DNA of 64,000 nucleotides, taken from NCBI GenBank assembly GCA_905235445.1, contig CAJOLJ010000001.1, forward strand, positions 1 through 64,000, given 5' to 3'. Both the position numbers and the translations under genes were made by a program. This stretch comes from an uncultured Bacteroidales bacterium (GTDB taxonomy: Bacteria > Bacteroidota > Bacteroidia > Bacteroidales > UBA932). Positions 38,175-46,780 of this stretch are shown here, piece after piece; the first letter of the stretch is position 1; every line of letters begins with the position of its first letter. Below the pieces are notes generated by a model. That model had not been told where the DNA came from and did no database searches. It saw only the letters and a program-made list of their open reading frames with translations.

Positions 38175-38258
38175 CCCCGCAGAGGGGAAATATGTCAATT
38201 TGACACGAAATGACTTCCTTTGGGTTACTGGGGGAGGAAAAAATCCAATCTTTTTTGA

Positions 38259-38298
38259 TAATTTTGCAAACTTTTGTCTTAGCATAGCTTTTGCTATG
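38259..38298 (+). promoter_or_regulatory. tig -7 box and leader hairpin
   Basis: TAATTTTG (38259-38266) matches the -7 consensus, without a TTTG at the usual distance. A perfect hairpin CATAGC-TTTT-GCTATG (38283-38298) follows 16 bases later, in a leader of about 100 bases. Confidence 0.65.
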
Positions 38299-38373
38299 GA
38301 TAAAGTCCCGCTTCCCCTTTTCCATTCCCCGGGCGAAGCGATAACGAATGAGAAAATAAAATCATAACGAATA

Positions 38374-39735
38374 ATGAACGTAAGTACCAACAATCTCGGC
38401 AATCAGGTTCTTGAGGTGATTGTCGAAATCGCTCCCGAAGACTATCAGGCCGCAGTCGAGGGCAATCTCATCCAATATCAGAGGACGGCTGTCATAAATG
38501 GATTCCGCAAGGGCAAGGCTCCCCGCTCCCTCATCAACCGTATCTATGGGGAGAGCACTTTGGCCAAGGCCGTGGATGATGTCCATAACCAGGCAATCAG
38601 AGAGTTCTTGGAAGGCGAAGGAGCCAAGTACGATCTCCTGGGAACCCTCTTCCTCACATCCGACTCCCCCCGCAATGAGTACAAACAGGGCAACACTTTC
38701 ACCTTCAAGTACAATATAGCCATCGTCGAAATGAACCCCTTCGAGGTGAGCAAGGACGATGTCCTCACTGAGTACTCAATCATACCTTCGCCAGAAAACG
38801 TCAAGGTGGCCGAGGAGTCCATCCTCACTTCATGGGGAGGCGAGGAGAATGCGGACGAGGCCGGTGAAAACGATACCGTGGTGGTTGACCTCAAGCAGGG
38901 CGAGAATGTCCTGGAGGAGGTACGCGTTCTCGTGAGCAAGGTCGCAGGGGAGGCCCATTCCCATTTCCTTGGCGCCCATCCCGGGGACTCTTTCGAGGTT
39001 AACGTGAACGAGGCCTTCGAGAACGAGACCGACAGGGCTGCGATTCTCGATGTCAAGAAAGAGGAACTGGAGGGTATAGACCCCCTCTATACTGTCAGTG
39101 TCGTGAAAGTCCTCACGTTCGTTCCCGCAACTTCATGCCAGGAGACCTGGGACAAGATTTTCGGTGAAGGCAAGGTGACTAGCGAGGAGCAGTGGCAGGA
39201 AGCTGTCCTCTCCTATGCCAAGGGACCCTACATCAGGCAGACCAGCAGCGTCTTCGCCACTGACGCCAGGAAGTACTTCCTGGACAAGGCCGATGTCAAG
39301 GTCAATGCCGACATGATCCGCCTCATCATAGAGACAAACCGCAAGGAATCTGACAAGGAGGAATTGACAGACGAGATGATTGCCGGCGAGATCGAGTACA
39401 TCAAGTGGGACAGAGTCAAGAACAGCATCCTCGACCAGTTCAGTCAGGGCATCACCGAGAATGACCTCAAGGCTTCCGCCGAGGCTTACATGGATGACTA
39501 TTTCAGCTCCTACGGCCTTCCCCATGAATTCATTGCCGAGCAGGCCGAGCAATTCCTGAAGAATGAGGAGAACAGGGGTTTCATTGAGAGGATGGCCTCC
39601 GACAACAAGGTCTTCGGCCTCATCCATTCCAATGTGACCATCCAGACCGAGGAACTTACTCCCGACCAGTTCTCGGACAAGTTCGCTCCCAAGACTGAGG
39701 AGAAGGAAGAGGAGGATCCCGCCGTCTCTGAGTAA
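38374..39735 (+). CDS. tig: Trigger factor
   Basis: This 453-residue ribosome-associated chaperone carries the ribosome-docking signature GFRKGKAPRSLI at residues 48-59. It keeps the three-domain length, with a divergent central FKBP-like domain (residues about 155-240; SHFLGAHPGDSFEV) and helical arms toward the C-terminus. The last residues are acidic (EEKEEEDPAVSE), common in this phylum. It lies upstream of clpP and clpX, the classic tig-clpP-clpX order. Confidence 0.93.
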   Translation: MNVSTNNLGNQVLEVIVEIAPEDYQAAVEGNLIQYQRTAVINGFRKGKAPRSLINRIYGESTLAKAVDDVHNQAIREFLEGEGAKYDLLGTLFLTSDSPRNEYKQGNTFTFKYNIAIVEMNPFEVSKDDVLTEYSIIPSPENVKVAEESILTSWGGEENADEAGENDTVVVDLKQGENVLEEVRVLVSKVAGEAHSHFLGAHPGDSFEVNVNEAFENETDRAAILDVKKEELEGIDPLYTVSVVKVLTFVPATSCQETWDKIFGEGKVTSEEQWQEAVLSYAKGPYIRQTSSVFATDARKYFLDKADVKVNADMIRLIIETNRKESDKEELTDEMIAGEIEYIKWDRVKNSILDQFSQGITENDLKASAEAYMDDYFSSYGLPHEFIAEQAEQFLKNEENRGFIERMASDNKVFGLIHSNVTIQTEELTPDQFSDKFAPKTEEKEEEDPAVSE

Positions 39736-39878
39736 GTCAGCTCCTTAGGGGCCCCTCCAGGCGGTCCCCCGTTTCCTGCAGGGTGCCGTTTCCCCGAAAG
39801 AAGGGGAGGACGTCACTCTGCACATTGCTATCCAATGGTACGCACCAACTACTATAACTGTAACACAATTCATAGACT

Positions 39879-40547
39879 ATGAACGAGTTTGAAAAATACG
39901 CAGTGAAGGACAGGAGGATTTCCTCAAATACACTGTACCGTTATCAGTCGGTCATCGACTCCTACATCAATCCCACCATCATTGAGGAGCGCAAGCTCAA
40001 TGTGGCCAGCATGGATGTATTCAGCCGCCTCATGATGGACCGCATCATCTTCCTCGGCGTCCCCATCGATGACGATGTGTCCAACATCATCATGGCCCAG
40101 CTCCTTTTCCTGGCATCGACGGACTCTTCCGCGGACATCTCCCTGTACCTCAACACCCCCGGTGGACAGGTGTCCTCCGGTCTTGCCATCTATGACACGA
40201 TGCAGATAGTTGAGTGCGACGTCGCTACCATCTGCACCGGCATGGCTGCCTCGATGGGTTCGGTGCTTCTTTGCGCAGGTACAAAGGGCAAGCGTTCAGC
40301 CCTTCCCCATTCCAGGGTGCTCATTCACCAGCCCCTTGGCGGGGCCCAGGGCCAGGCCTCTGACATACTTATCGCCGCCCAGGAGATAGAAAGGATCCGC
40401 AAGACCCTCTATGACATCATTTCCGAGCACTCCGGCCAGCCTTACGACAAGGTCTTCGCCGATGCTGACAGGGACTACTGGATGACAGCCCAGGAGGCTC
40501 TGCAGTACGGAATGATCGACGAGGTTCTGGGCAAGAAAAACAAGTAG
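39879..40547 (+). CDS. clpP: ATP-dependent Clp protease proteolytic subunit
   Basis: This 222-residue serine peptidase forms the tetradecameric barrel. The nucleophile Ser lies in GMAASMGSVLL and the His in HSRVLIHQPLGG; the oxyanion segment is LNTPGGQVSSG. It is followed by clpX after three bases, so the pair is co-transcribed and translation is probably coupled. The 143-base gap after tig has GC-rich repeats such as TTCCCC...GGGGAG but no clear promoter. Confidence 0.97.
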   Translation: MNEFEKYAVKDRRISSNTLYRYQSVIDSYINPTIIEERKLNVASMDVFSRLMMDRIIFLGVPIDDDVSNIIMAQLLFLASTDSSADISLYLNTPGGQVSSGLAIYDTMQIVECDVATICTGMAASMGSVLLCAGTKGKRSALPHSRVLIHQPLGGAQGQASDILIAAQEIERIRKTLYDIISEHSGQPYDKVFADADRDYWMTAQEALQYGMIDEVLGKKNK

Positions 40548-40550
40548 CGG

Positions 40551-41831
40551 ATGGCAAAGAAAAGTTCCGGCGGGTCCCACCCCGCCAGGCGGTGCATGTT
40601 CTGCGGCAGGGGGGAGACTGAAGTCCCATTCCTCGTCGACGGCCTTACCGGTTCCATCTGCACGGAGTGCATCGAGGTAGCCCACGGCTATCTTGAGAGC
40701 CTGGGGCTTTCCGACCCGAAATACTCGAGGAACTCCTCGGGACGCTCGTCCCTTCCCAAGCAGGAAGTCAAGGAACCTTCATCCCTCAAGCCTGCGGACA
40801 TGAAGGCGTTCCTGGACCAGTATGTCATAGGACAGGACGAGGCCAAGAAAGTTCTCTGCGTCCAGGTGTACAACCACTACAAGCGCCTTCGCAACAACGA
40901 GGTCCCCTCGACCGACTCCTCGTACGTGGAGCTCGAGAAATCCAATATCCTCCTCGTAGGTCCCACCGGCACTGGAAAGACCCTATTGGCCAGGACCATT
41001 GCCAAGATGCTGGACGTGCCCTTCGCCATTGTGGATGCCACGGTGCTAACCCAGGCGGGATATGTCGGAGAGGATGTCGAGAGCCTGCTCACCAGGCTTC
41101 TGCAGGCTGCGGACTATGACGTGAAGAAGGCCGAGAAAGGAATCGTCTTCATAGACGAGCTGGACAAGATAGCCCGTAAGGGCGACAACCCTTCCATCAC
41201 CCGGGACGTATCGGGCGAGGGAGTACAGCAGGCGCTTCTGAAGCTTCTTGAGGGAAGTGACGTGAACGTCCCTCCCCAGGGAGGGCGCAAGCACCCCGAG
41301 CAGGAGTTCATCAAGGTCAACACCCAGAATATCCTCTTTATCTGCGGAGGTGCTTTCGAGGGTCTCGAGAGGACCATTGCCCAGAGGCTCAATACCCAGG
41401 TCATCGGTTACCGTTCCACCCAGAAGCAGAGGGTGGACAAGAACAATCTGCTCAGTTATGTCTCAGCGCAGGACCTCCGTGCCTATGGCCTCATTCCCGA
41501 GATCGTGGGAAGGCTTCCGGTCATCGTGCATCTGGACTCCCTTGACAAGGAGGCTCTCCTCAGGATCCTCACCGAGCCCCGTAACTCCCTTATCCGTCAG
41601 TATACCAAGTTCTTCGAACTGGACGGGATGAAGCTGGAAATCGAGGACGGCGTGCTCGACCTCATAGTGGATACCGCCTTGAAGAACAGGACCGGGGCCA
41701 GGGGACTTCGCAACATATGCGAGAAGATATTCTCCGACGCCCTTTTCGAGGCTCCCTCCAGCGGGAAGAAGACTTTCAGGATGACTCTCGACTATGCAAG
41801 AGAGAGGCTCTCGACTCTCGAGGCCTGCTGA
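40551..41831 (+). CDS. clpX: Clp protease ATPase subunit ClpX
   Basis: This 426-residue AAA+ unfoldase has an N-terminal zinc-binding domain with C4 pattern CMFCGRG...CTECIE. Walker A is [10 protein letters not shown], Walker [14 protein letters not shown] and the pore loop GYVGEDVE. The GGAFEGL segment near residue 262 lies where the ClpP-docking loop follows. It feeds substrates to ClpP. A strong terminator lies directly downstream. Confidence 0.97.
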   Translation: MAKKSSGGSHPARRCMFCGRGETEVPFLVDGLTGSICTECIEVAHGYLESLGLSDPKYSRNSSGRSSLPKQEVKEPSSLKPADMKAFLDQYVIGQDEAKKVLCVQVYNHYKRLRNNEVPSTDSSYVELEKSNILLVGPTGTGKTLLARTIAKMLDVPFAIVDATVLTQAGYVGEDVESLLTRLLQAADYDVKKAEKGIVFIDELDKIARKGDNPSITRDVSGEGVQQALLKLLEGSDVNVPPQGGRKHPEQEFIKVNTQNILFICGGAFEGLERTIAQRLNTQVIGYRSTQKQRVDKNNLLSYVSAQDLRAYGLIPEIVGRLPVIVHLDSLDKEALLRILTEPRNSLIRQYTKFFELDGMKLEIEDGVLDLIVDTALKNRTGARGLRNICEKIFSDALFEAPSSGKKTFRMTLDYARERLSTLEAC

Positions 41832-41852
41832 CACTGCAAAAAGAACCCTACG

Positions 41853-41880
41853 GGGGCCGAAACTTTTCGGCCCCTTAAAT
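41853..41880 (+). terminator. Terminator between clpX and pyrF
   Basis: A perfect nine-pair stem GGGGCCGAA/TTCGGCCCC (41853-41861 and 41866-41874) with a four-base loop is followed by TTAAAT. It ends nine bases before the pyrF ATG, so it might also affect pyrF translation. Confidence 0.7.
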
Positions 41881-41882
41881 GA

Positions 41883-42743
41883 ATGATTGAAATGACTACA
41901 GATGCCCTTTATCAGCAGATCCTGCTTAAAGGATCAATGCTTTGCGTAGGCCTGGATACGGACTATGAACGCCTGCCCGAGAAGATCAAGTTCGAGTGCA
42001 GGAGGGGGGATATGGCAATGGGCGGGAAGCTCTACTCGGGGCGTGCCCGTGCCATCGTATCCTTCAACAAGGCGATCATCGACGCCACCGCTCCTTATGC
42101 AGTGGCCTATAAACCAAACATGGCCTTCTACGAGTACCTCGGGGCGGAGGGAATGAAGGCCCTGGAAGGGACGGTCGCATACATAAGGGAGAAGCATCCC
42201 TCGATGTTCATTATCGCGGATGCCAAGAGGGGGGATATCGGAAACACAGCCAAGATGTATGCGAAGACCTTCTTCGAGACCATGGACTTCGATGCGGTGA
42301 CCCTTTCCCCGTACATGGGAATGGACACCGTTGAACCTTTCCTCCAGTATGAGGGGAGGTTCGCCATAGTGGTTGCCCTCTCCTCCAATCCCTCTTCCTG
42401 TGATTTCCAGTTCCTCACATCCTCGGGAAAGACCCTCTACCGCACCGTCATAGAGACCATGATGGCCAACTCCACACCGGAGAACATGATGTTCGTGGTG
42501 GGTGCCACGCAGGCTTCCGAGCTTGCCGCCATAAGGGAATACTGCCCGGACAACTTCCTGCTGGTCCCGGGGGTCGGGGCCCAGGGAGGAAGCGCAGAGG
42601 ATGTCATCAGGTGCGGGAAGAATTCCAAGGGAGGACTTCTCATAAACTCCTCGAGGGGCATTCTTTACGCATCCTCCGAGGCTGACTTCGCGCAGGCGGC
42701 TGCCGCCAAGGCCGCCCAGACCGCTGTCTTCAGGACTTCATAA
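41883..42743 (+). CDS. pyrF: Orotidine 5'-phosphate decarboxylase (type 2)
   Basis: This 286-residue enzyme makes UMP from OMP, the last step of pyrimidine synthesis. The active-site block is FIIADAKRGDIGNTA, with the Asp-Lys-Asp pattern; SMLCVGLDTDYERLP starts the barrel and GGLLINSSRGILYAS is near its end. It belongs to the longer type 2 group. The ATG at 41883 is used, with an alternative Met at codon 4. The nitroreductase gene follows after 21 bases. Confidence 0.95.
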   Translation: MIEMTTDALYQQILLKGSMLCVGLDTDYERLPEKIKFECRRGDMAMGGKLYSGRARAIVSFNKAIIDATAPYAVAYKPNMAFYEYLGAEGMKALEGTVAYIREKHPSMFIIADAKRGDIGNTAKMYAKTFFETMDFDAVTLSPYMGMDTVEPFLQYEGRFAIVVALSSNPSSCDFQFLTSSGKTLYRTVIETMMANSTPENMMFVVGATQASELAAIREYCPDNFLLVPGVGAQGGSAEDVIRCGKNSKGGLLINSSRGILYASSEADFAQAAAAKAAQTAVFRTS

Positions 42744-42764
42744 ACCTTAAGCCACCTCTTCGAT

Positions 42765-43298
42765 ATGGATTTCCAAGACCTTTGTGCCGCCAGGCGCTCC
42801 ATAAGACGCTTTTCGCCCGAGTCCCCCACCGAGGAGGAAGTGAGGGCCCTCCTGAGGGCCGCTCTTCTGGGTCCCTCTTCCAAGAATCGCCGTGACTGGA
42901 ACTTCATAGTCACCCGGGACAGGGAGATAATAGATGCACTCTCGGGGGCCAAGGAAGGCGGTGCCGCCTTCCTGGAAGGGGCTCCCTGCGTCATAGCCGT
43001 GGTGGGCACGCCTTCCCGCAATGACTGCTGGGTGGAGGACTGCTCGGTTGCGGCGGCAAGCATCCTGTACCAGGCACAGGACTTGGGACTTGGGGCCTGC
43101 TGGGTGCAGTTCAGGGGCAGGGGGAAGGTCGATCCCCAAACTGGAGGGACCATCCTCTGTGACGACTTTCTAAGAAAGCTGTTCTCCCTTGATGAGGAAC
43201 AGAGAGTGCTATGCGCCGTAGCTGTAGGATATCCCCTCACCCCCAAGCCTCCCAAGCAACTGGAGGATGAGGACTGGGAGAAGGTAAGGTATCTATAA
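42765..43298 (+). CDS. Nitroreductase-family flavoprotein
   Basis: This 177-residue protein has the FMN-binding start CAARRSIRRFSPESPTEEEV (Arg residues contact FMN phosphate), the LLGPSSKNRRDWNFIV segment and a C-terminal GYPLTPKPPK. Family members reduce nitro compounds, quinones or flavins with NAD(P)H. The family is broad and the physiological substrate cannot be told. It lies directly behind pyrF and is probably co-transcribed. Confidence 0.9.
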   Translation: MDFQDLCAARRSIRRFSPESPTEEEVRALLRAALLGPSSKNRRDWNFIVTRDREIIDALSGAKEGGAAFLEGAPCVIAVVGTPSRNDCWVEDCSVAAASILYQAQDLGLGACWVQFRGRGKVDPQTGGTILCDDFLRKLFSLDEEQRVLCAVAVGYPLTPKPPKQLEDEDWEKVRYL

Positions 43299-43395
43299 AG
43301 GACGGTTACAGATAGTAAATAACTGGGTGACAAAGGATTCTTTGCCATCCATTGTTTTTTTGCGAAGAGGGGGGCGGTGGATATGGCGGATGGAC

Positions 43396-43608
43396 TTATT
43401 TCTCTACTCTGAGCGTCCCGTCTTTCTCCCTCACGACGCTCTCACCCTCGTTCACCGTCACGAAGCCTTCCCCGGTATCCACCGACAGCATCGAGAATCC
43501 CATGCAGAAATAAGGCGCAAGTACCTTGTCCCCGCATAGACGCTTTATATCCTCGTAGTTCGTCCCGGTGTATGTGACTCTCTGCCTGTCGCTGTCCATC
43601 TTTGTCAT
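43396..43608 (-). CDS. Small hypothetical protein
   Basis: The 70 residues read MTKMDSDRQRVTYTGTNYED... and end in a hydrophilic beta-rich part, GEGFVTVNEGESVVREKDGT. The end resembles the short beta-hairpin of small phage-like proteins of the form EG...V..GD.VI....G, but no family is certain. No signal peptide is present. The codon use and RBS-like purines (GGGGAGGGTGG upstream on the complement) are compatible with a gene. It is near the edge of the accessory block. Confidence 0.5.
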   Translation of the reverse strand: MTKMDSDRQRVTYTGTNYEDIKRLCGDKVLAPYFCMGFSMLSVDTGEGFVTVNEGESVVREKDGTLRVEK

Positions 43609-43645
43609 GATAAGAGGGGAGGGTGGAGTGTGATCCGGAAGAGCC

Positions 43646-44305
43646 TCAGAAATCCACCGTCAGTCCGAACCCTCCGCTTTTGGTGGCTCCAATCCCAAGA
43701 GCTATTTCCCTCGGGGCCCCGGCTGCATTCATGTCCTTTACGATGTGCCTCATCCTGGAGTTACCTACAATCAGAAGTGCCACCCCGGTCCCGAGTGCGG
43801 CCGTACCGATGACAGCGGCGGTCATCCCGCCTGCAATGTGGGGGGAAAAATTGTCCGCGACACCTTGGGCAGCTTCCTGTCCTCCGATTGCCGCTATCGA
43901 AATGCCGAACACCCCGGCAACCCCGTATATGAGGGTATAGCCAAGTCCCGCCAGCATCAGGGTCCCACCGGCGCTGGTTGTGATTATGCCGGCGGTGCGA
44001 AGGCTCTTTCCCTTGTTCCATGTGTCCTCGTACAGGTAGCCGCCGTACTCGTTGAGAAGGGCGTAGGTCTCTTCCTTGGAGAGTTTACGGTCATTCATCT
44101 TTATGAGGGTCCCCGATTTCTTGAATACTTTCTCCTGCTGGAGGGAAGGGGCGGGAGCGGAGACGGTTGAACCTGAGGCCTGCACCTCCTGTCCCGCGCA
44201 GGGAATGGCGAAGGAGAGTGCCGAAAGAGCAATGATGCAAACGGCTAGATAAAGGAAGGGAGAGGCGCCCTTGGGTTGTGGATGGTTATTGTCCGGTCGT
44301 GTCAT
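43646..44305 (-). CDS. Hypothetical exported protein with two glycine-rich membrane segments
   Basis: This 219-residue protein has an N-terminal signal/anchor at about 15-38 (ending PCAGQ) and a short helical stretch with KLSKEETYALLNEYG. Two long small-residue hydrophobic segments (about 108-138 and 155-180) are rich in Gly, Ala and Ile, and one contains AGGTLMLAGLGYTLIYG. It may be a small envelope protein; a similar layout occurs in Bacteroidota proteins of unknown role. No family is recognised. Confidence 0.7.
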   Translation of the reverse strand: MTRPDNNHPQPKGASPFLYLAVCIIALSALSFAIPCAGQEVQASGSTVSAPAPSLQQEKVFKKSGTLIKMNDRKLSKEETYALLNEYGGYLYEDTWNKGKSLRTAGIITTSAGGTLMLAGLGYTLIYGVAGVFGISIAAIGGQEAAQGVADNFSPHIAGGMTAAVIGTAALGTGVALLIVGNSRMRHIVKDMNAAGAPREIALGIGATKSGGFGLTVDF

Positions 44306-44443
44306 AATGTGGCTGTGTCTTAGGAAAATATGCTGAAAACCTCTTTGGGGAAGGGAAGTGGTGTCCCCTTTCAGGTGTCCAAGTTAGCAAGAAATCTGCA
44401 CTTATGATACTTTCCCCGCCTCCTTTTTGGCGGGAAGATGGCC

Positions 44444-44782
44444 CTACAGAACCTTGAGGCCGATAATGGAGGCAATCAGGGTGAAGATGAAAAACAGTCT
44501 CCAGAAGCCTGCGGGCTCCCCGAAAACGAGTGTTCCCACCAGTACCGTCCCGACAGCCCCGATCCCGGTCCATACCGGGTAGGCCGTTCCCACGGGAATG
44601 GTCTTGGTGGCCTTGGCGAGAAGGGCCATGCTCAGGAGGGACACAGCTCCGAATCCGACGTACCAAAGTGTTTGTTCAAGCCCGGGAGGGCAGGTCTTTG
44701 CCTTGCCGAGGCAGAAAGTGAAGCCGCATTCGCAGCATCCGGCAAGAAGGAGGATAATCCAATCCATCGTTGTGATTGGCAT
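44444..44782 (-). CDS. Small multidrug resistance (SMR) family exporter
   Basis: This 112-residue protein has four membrane helices. The essential Glu of helix 1 is present at position 18 (GCCECGFTF). The segment VGTAYPVWTGIGAVGTVLVG matches the Gdx/SugE-EmrE signature, and FGEPAGFWRLFFI precedes helix 4. SMR dimers exchange protons for guanidinium or quaternary amines. The GTAYPVWTGIGAVGT motif is shared by both subgroups, so substrate is open. No guanidine riboswitch was recognised upstream. Confidence 0.9.
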   Translation of the reverse strand: MPITTMDWIILLLAGCCECGFTFCLGKAKTCPPGLEQTLWYVGFGAVSLLSMALLAKATKTIPVGTAYPVWTGIGAVGTVLVGTLVFGEPAGFWRLFFIFTLIASIIGLKVL

Positions 44783-44947
44783 TATGGGTGACGGTCCCCT
44801 CCGAGGGCTGCGGAATACTTTTCTGGCGTCTCCTTCCAGAGGACAGCGGGGTTTTCTGTAAAGTTGTGATATTTGAAAGGCCCCGGAATGACTCCGGGGG
44901 GACCTTCAGGGGTGGTAGGAATGTGCGCGTGGTGGTGGGAAGCGCCT

Positions 44948-45526
44948 CTATCTTCTCGGGCCTGAAGGAGTGGGGGGCGCACCTGTTGGAGGGGCCCCAT
45001 CATGCGGACCGCCCCCGGGAGCGGGGGAGGAGTAGATTCTCATCATCTGGACAGGGGAGAGATACTTCCTGAAAAGGGGATAGTACTTTTCCTGGACGTC
45101 CACTCTTCGGCGCTGCTCACTGAACATGTCCCTTATCATCTTTTCCGCTTCGCTATCGCTGAGGGTGTCTTTCCTCTTGATTTTGTCGGGAGCGCCTCTC
45201 ATTCCCTCGGCGGGGGCTTTCCCGTCATTTTCCATCCGGGGCAGGAGCTCTTCCTCGTACTTGACATACAGGTCCACGAAGAGGGAGGTCCTTGTCTTGT
45301 CCAGGGAGAACTCCTTGGCCAGGGCCAGGGCCTTCTCCTTTGGCGACCCGAAATTCCCTGCACCCGTTATCGTGCGCTCCTGTGGCGGAGGACCCTGTGG
45401 AGGGAGGGTAGGGGTGTTCCTGGCTTTGCCCCCCTGCGTCTGGGCTGCAGTCCCCACTGATGTGAGAAGGGACAGGCAAAGCCCCAGGGCAAGGGCGGGG
45501 ATGGTTTTAAAAGGGCATCGTGTCAT
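44948..45526 (-). CDS. Secreted Spy-like helical protein with Pro/Gly-rich ends
   Basis: This is a 192-residue protein from the ATG at 45526, which gives a proper signal peptide (ending GTAAQ). After a Pro-rich stretch, the middle (about 65-165) is helical with KEFSLDKTRTSLFVDLYVKY and YLSPVQMMRIYS, suggesting the LTxxQ-type/Spy-like fold. The C-terminus is again Pro/Gly-rich (PPTGAPPTPSGPRR). An upstream in-frame start at 45565 would spoil the signal peptide. The function may be periplasmic chaperoning or stress response; this is inference from shape. Confidence 0.7.
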   Translation of the reverse strand: MTRCPFKTIPALALGLCLSLLTSVGTAAQTQGGKARNTPTLPPQGPPPQERTITGAGNFGSPKEKALALAKEFSLDKTRTSLFVDLYVKYEEELLPRMENDGKAPAEGMRGAPDKIKRKDTLSDSEAEKMIRDMFSEQRRRVDVQEKYYPLFRKYLSPVQMMRIYSSPAPGGGPHDGAPPTGAPPTPSGPRR

Positions 45527-45596
45527 GGCTGTACAAATGAGTATCGCTTCCTGCGCACTTTGCAATAATTATACCTACATGGAGGGAGGGGTACCC

Positions 45597-46634
45597 TTAA
45601 GGGAGAGTCACCTCGACCTTATTCTCCCAGTCGGGAGGGAAACACCAGGTACCCGTGAGATTTTTCTTGTCGTAGACGATGGACCAACGGGTATCCGGGT
45701 CATAGTGGACCTGCTCGAGGATTTTGAAACCTTCTCCGGCGGTCGTGGCGGAGCCGGCACAGAGAAGTTTCCCGAGGCGGGAGATGGATTCGGCGATCCT
45801 GGGGTCATCCCCTCCTTCCCCCGAGATCTCATGGTTGGTGAGGGCCGGGGTGTCTGTCCTTATGAGGATGCCGTCCTTCCACTCGAAGACGGCACTCTTC
45901 CCCTTTGCATCCGAGAGGGCGAGGTGATGGGCAGAGCCGATGGAAGGGAAGACGTCGTACTTGCCAAGGAGTTCCTCGGCCTCGTCCACGTCTGCGGCCT
46001 TGTCCAGGAGAAGCCTTATGGCGGCCACTATGGTCAGGTCCCCTTTCGGGGTGTCCGGGACTGAGGTCTGTCCGTCAATGGATATGAGGTCTGCGACACA
46101 GAGACCTTTCTCGTTCATCCCGTCAAGGGGGACGTACAGGGTGGCGAGTGCCATGAAGGTGTCCTTCATTCCGCTTACCGGATGCCAGTCCCTGCCTCCT
46201 CCCATGAAAGCGAAGTTCCCGGTGGAGATGGATTTGTAGCCGTTTTGGGGGATTGCCTTAATAATCACATAATTACCTGGGTAGCTGAAATCGAAGTTCC
46301 TGAGGAAAAGGTCCCCTGTGCCAAGGCTGGAACAGCCTTCGACGGTGATGTCCGGGGCGGGAGCCTTGATGTAACCGTGTGAGAGGAAGGATGCTATGTA
46401 CAGGGCCATCTGAGCGTCGGTCTTCGCCCCGCCCTGGGAGAGGAATGCGTCAAACCCGTAGTCTCCCTCGAAAGTGAATGTGTAAACTCCGGGACGGATC
46501 TCCCTGAGGCTCCTTATTGCCTTCATCTCTTCCCCGAACATCCTGTAGCCTCCCCAAAAGAAGAGGCCCGTAAAGAGAAGGAAGAGTCCGAAGATGCTCC
46601 ATAGTACGATTCCGGTTCTTGTTTTCTTTTTCAT
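45597..46634 (-). CDS. Choloylglycine hydrolase-like amidase, membrane anchored
   Basis: This 345-residue protein has one N-terminal helix (8-29), then an Ntn-hydrolase-like domain of the linear amide C-N hydrolase group. The likely nucleophile Cys is in EGCSSLG and the RNxDF motif is FLRNFDF, only 11 residues later. MNEKGLCVADL matches the acid-ceramidase/NAAA-like segment. If active, it would be released by cleavage before the Cys. It is not a classical bile salt hydrolase because the Cys is internal. A paralogue lies at 59064. The substrate is unknown; N-acyl amides or peptides are plausible. Confidence 0.82.
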   Translation of the reverse strand: MKKKTRTGIVLWSIFGLFLLFTGLFFWGGYRMFGEEMKAIRSLREIRPGVYTFTFEGDYGFDAFLSQGGAKTDAQMALYIASFLSHGYIKAPAPDITVEGCSSLGTGDLFLRNFDFSYPGNYVIIKAIPQNGYKSISTGNFAFMGGGRDWHPVSGMKDTFMALATLYVPLDGMNEKGLCVADLISIDGQTSVPDTPKGDLTIVAAIRLLLDKAADVDEAEELLGKYDVFPSIGSAHHLALSDAKGKSAVFEWKDGILIRTDTPALTNHEISGEGGDDPRIAESISRLGKLLCAGSATTAGEGFKILEQVHYDPDTRWSIVYDKKNLTGTWCFPPDWENKVEVTLP

Positions 46635-46662
46635 TGTCTGTCTTGTTGTGACTGTGCCCAGG

Positions 46663-46724
46663 CACCCTCCGCCTGCGAAGCGCAGGAAGGGTGTTGCAAA
46701 GGTAAACTAGTTTATGAAATAAAC
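46663..46724 (-). promoter_or_regulatory. Promoter region with palindromes and a large leader hairpin
   Basis: TACCTTTG on the minus strand (46697-46704) matches the -7 box. Between it and the expected -33 lie the palindromes AAACTAGTTT (46704-46713) and GTTTAT-GAA-ATAAAC (46710-46724), possible operators. Downstream, a two-part hairpin pairs CACCCT/AGGGTG (46663-46668 and 46688-46693) around CCTGCG/CGCAGG (46672-46677 and 46681-46686). Confidence 0.65.
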
Positions 46725-46780
46725 CATAATTATTCCTGCTTTTTCTCTCCTATTAGTGCAGTGCAGAGATCCCGGAATGT

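Noticed and set aside
44783..44900. Guanidine riboswitch upstream of the SMR gene
   Set aside because: The leader has two small stems (TCTGG/CCAGA and CCCTC/GAGGG) but no ACGR-loop pair or ykkC core could be matched.
45597..46634. Bile salt hydrolase call for the CGH-like genes
   Set aside because: Classical enzymes start with the nucleophile Cys right after Met. Both copies have a membrane helix and an internal Cys, so only the broader family is supported.
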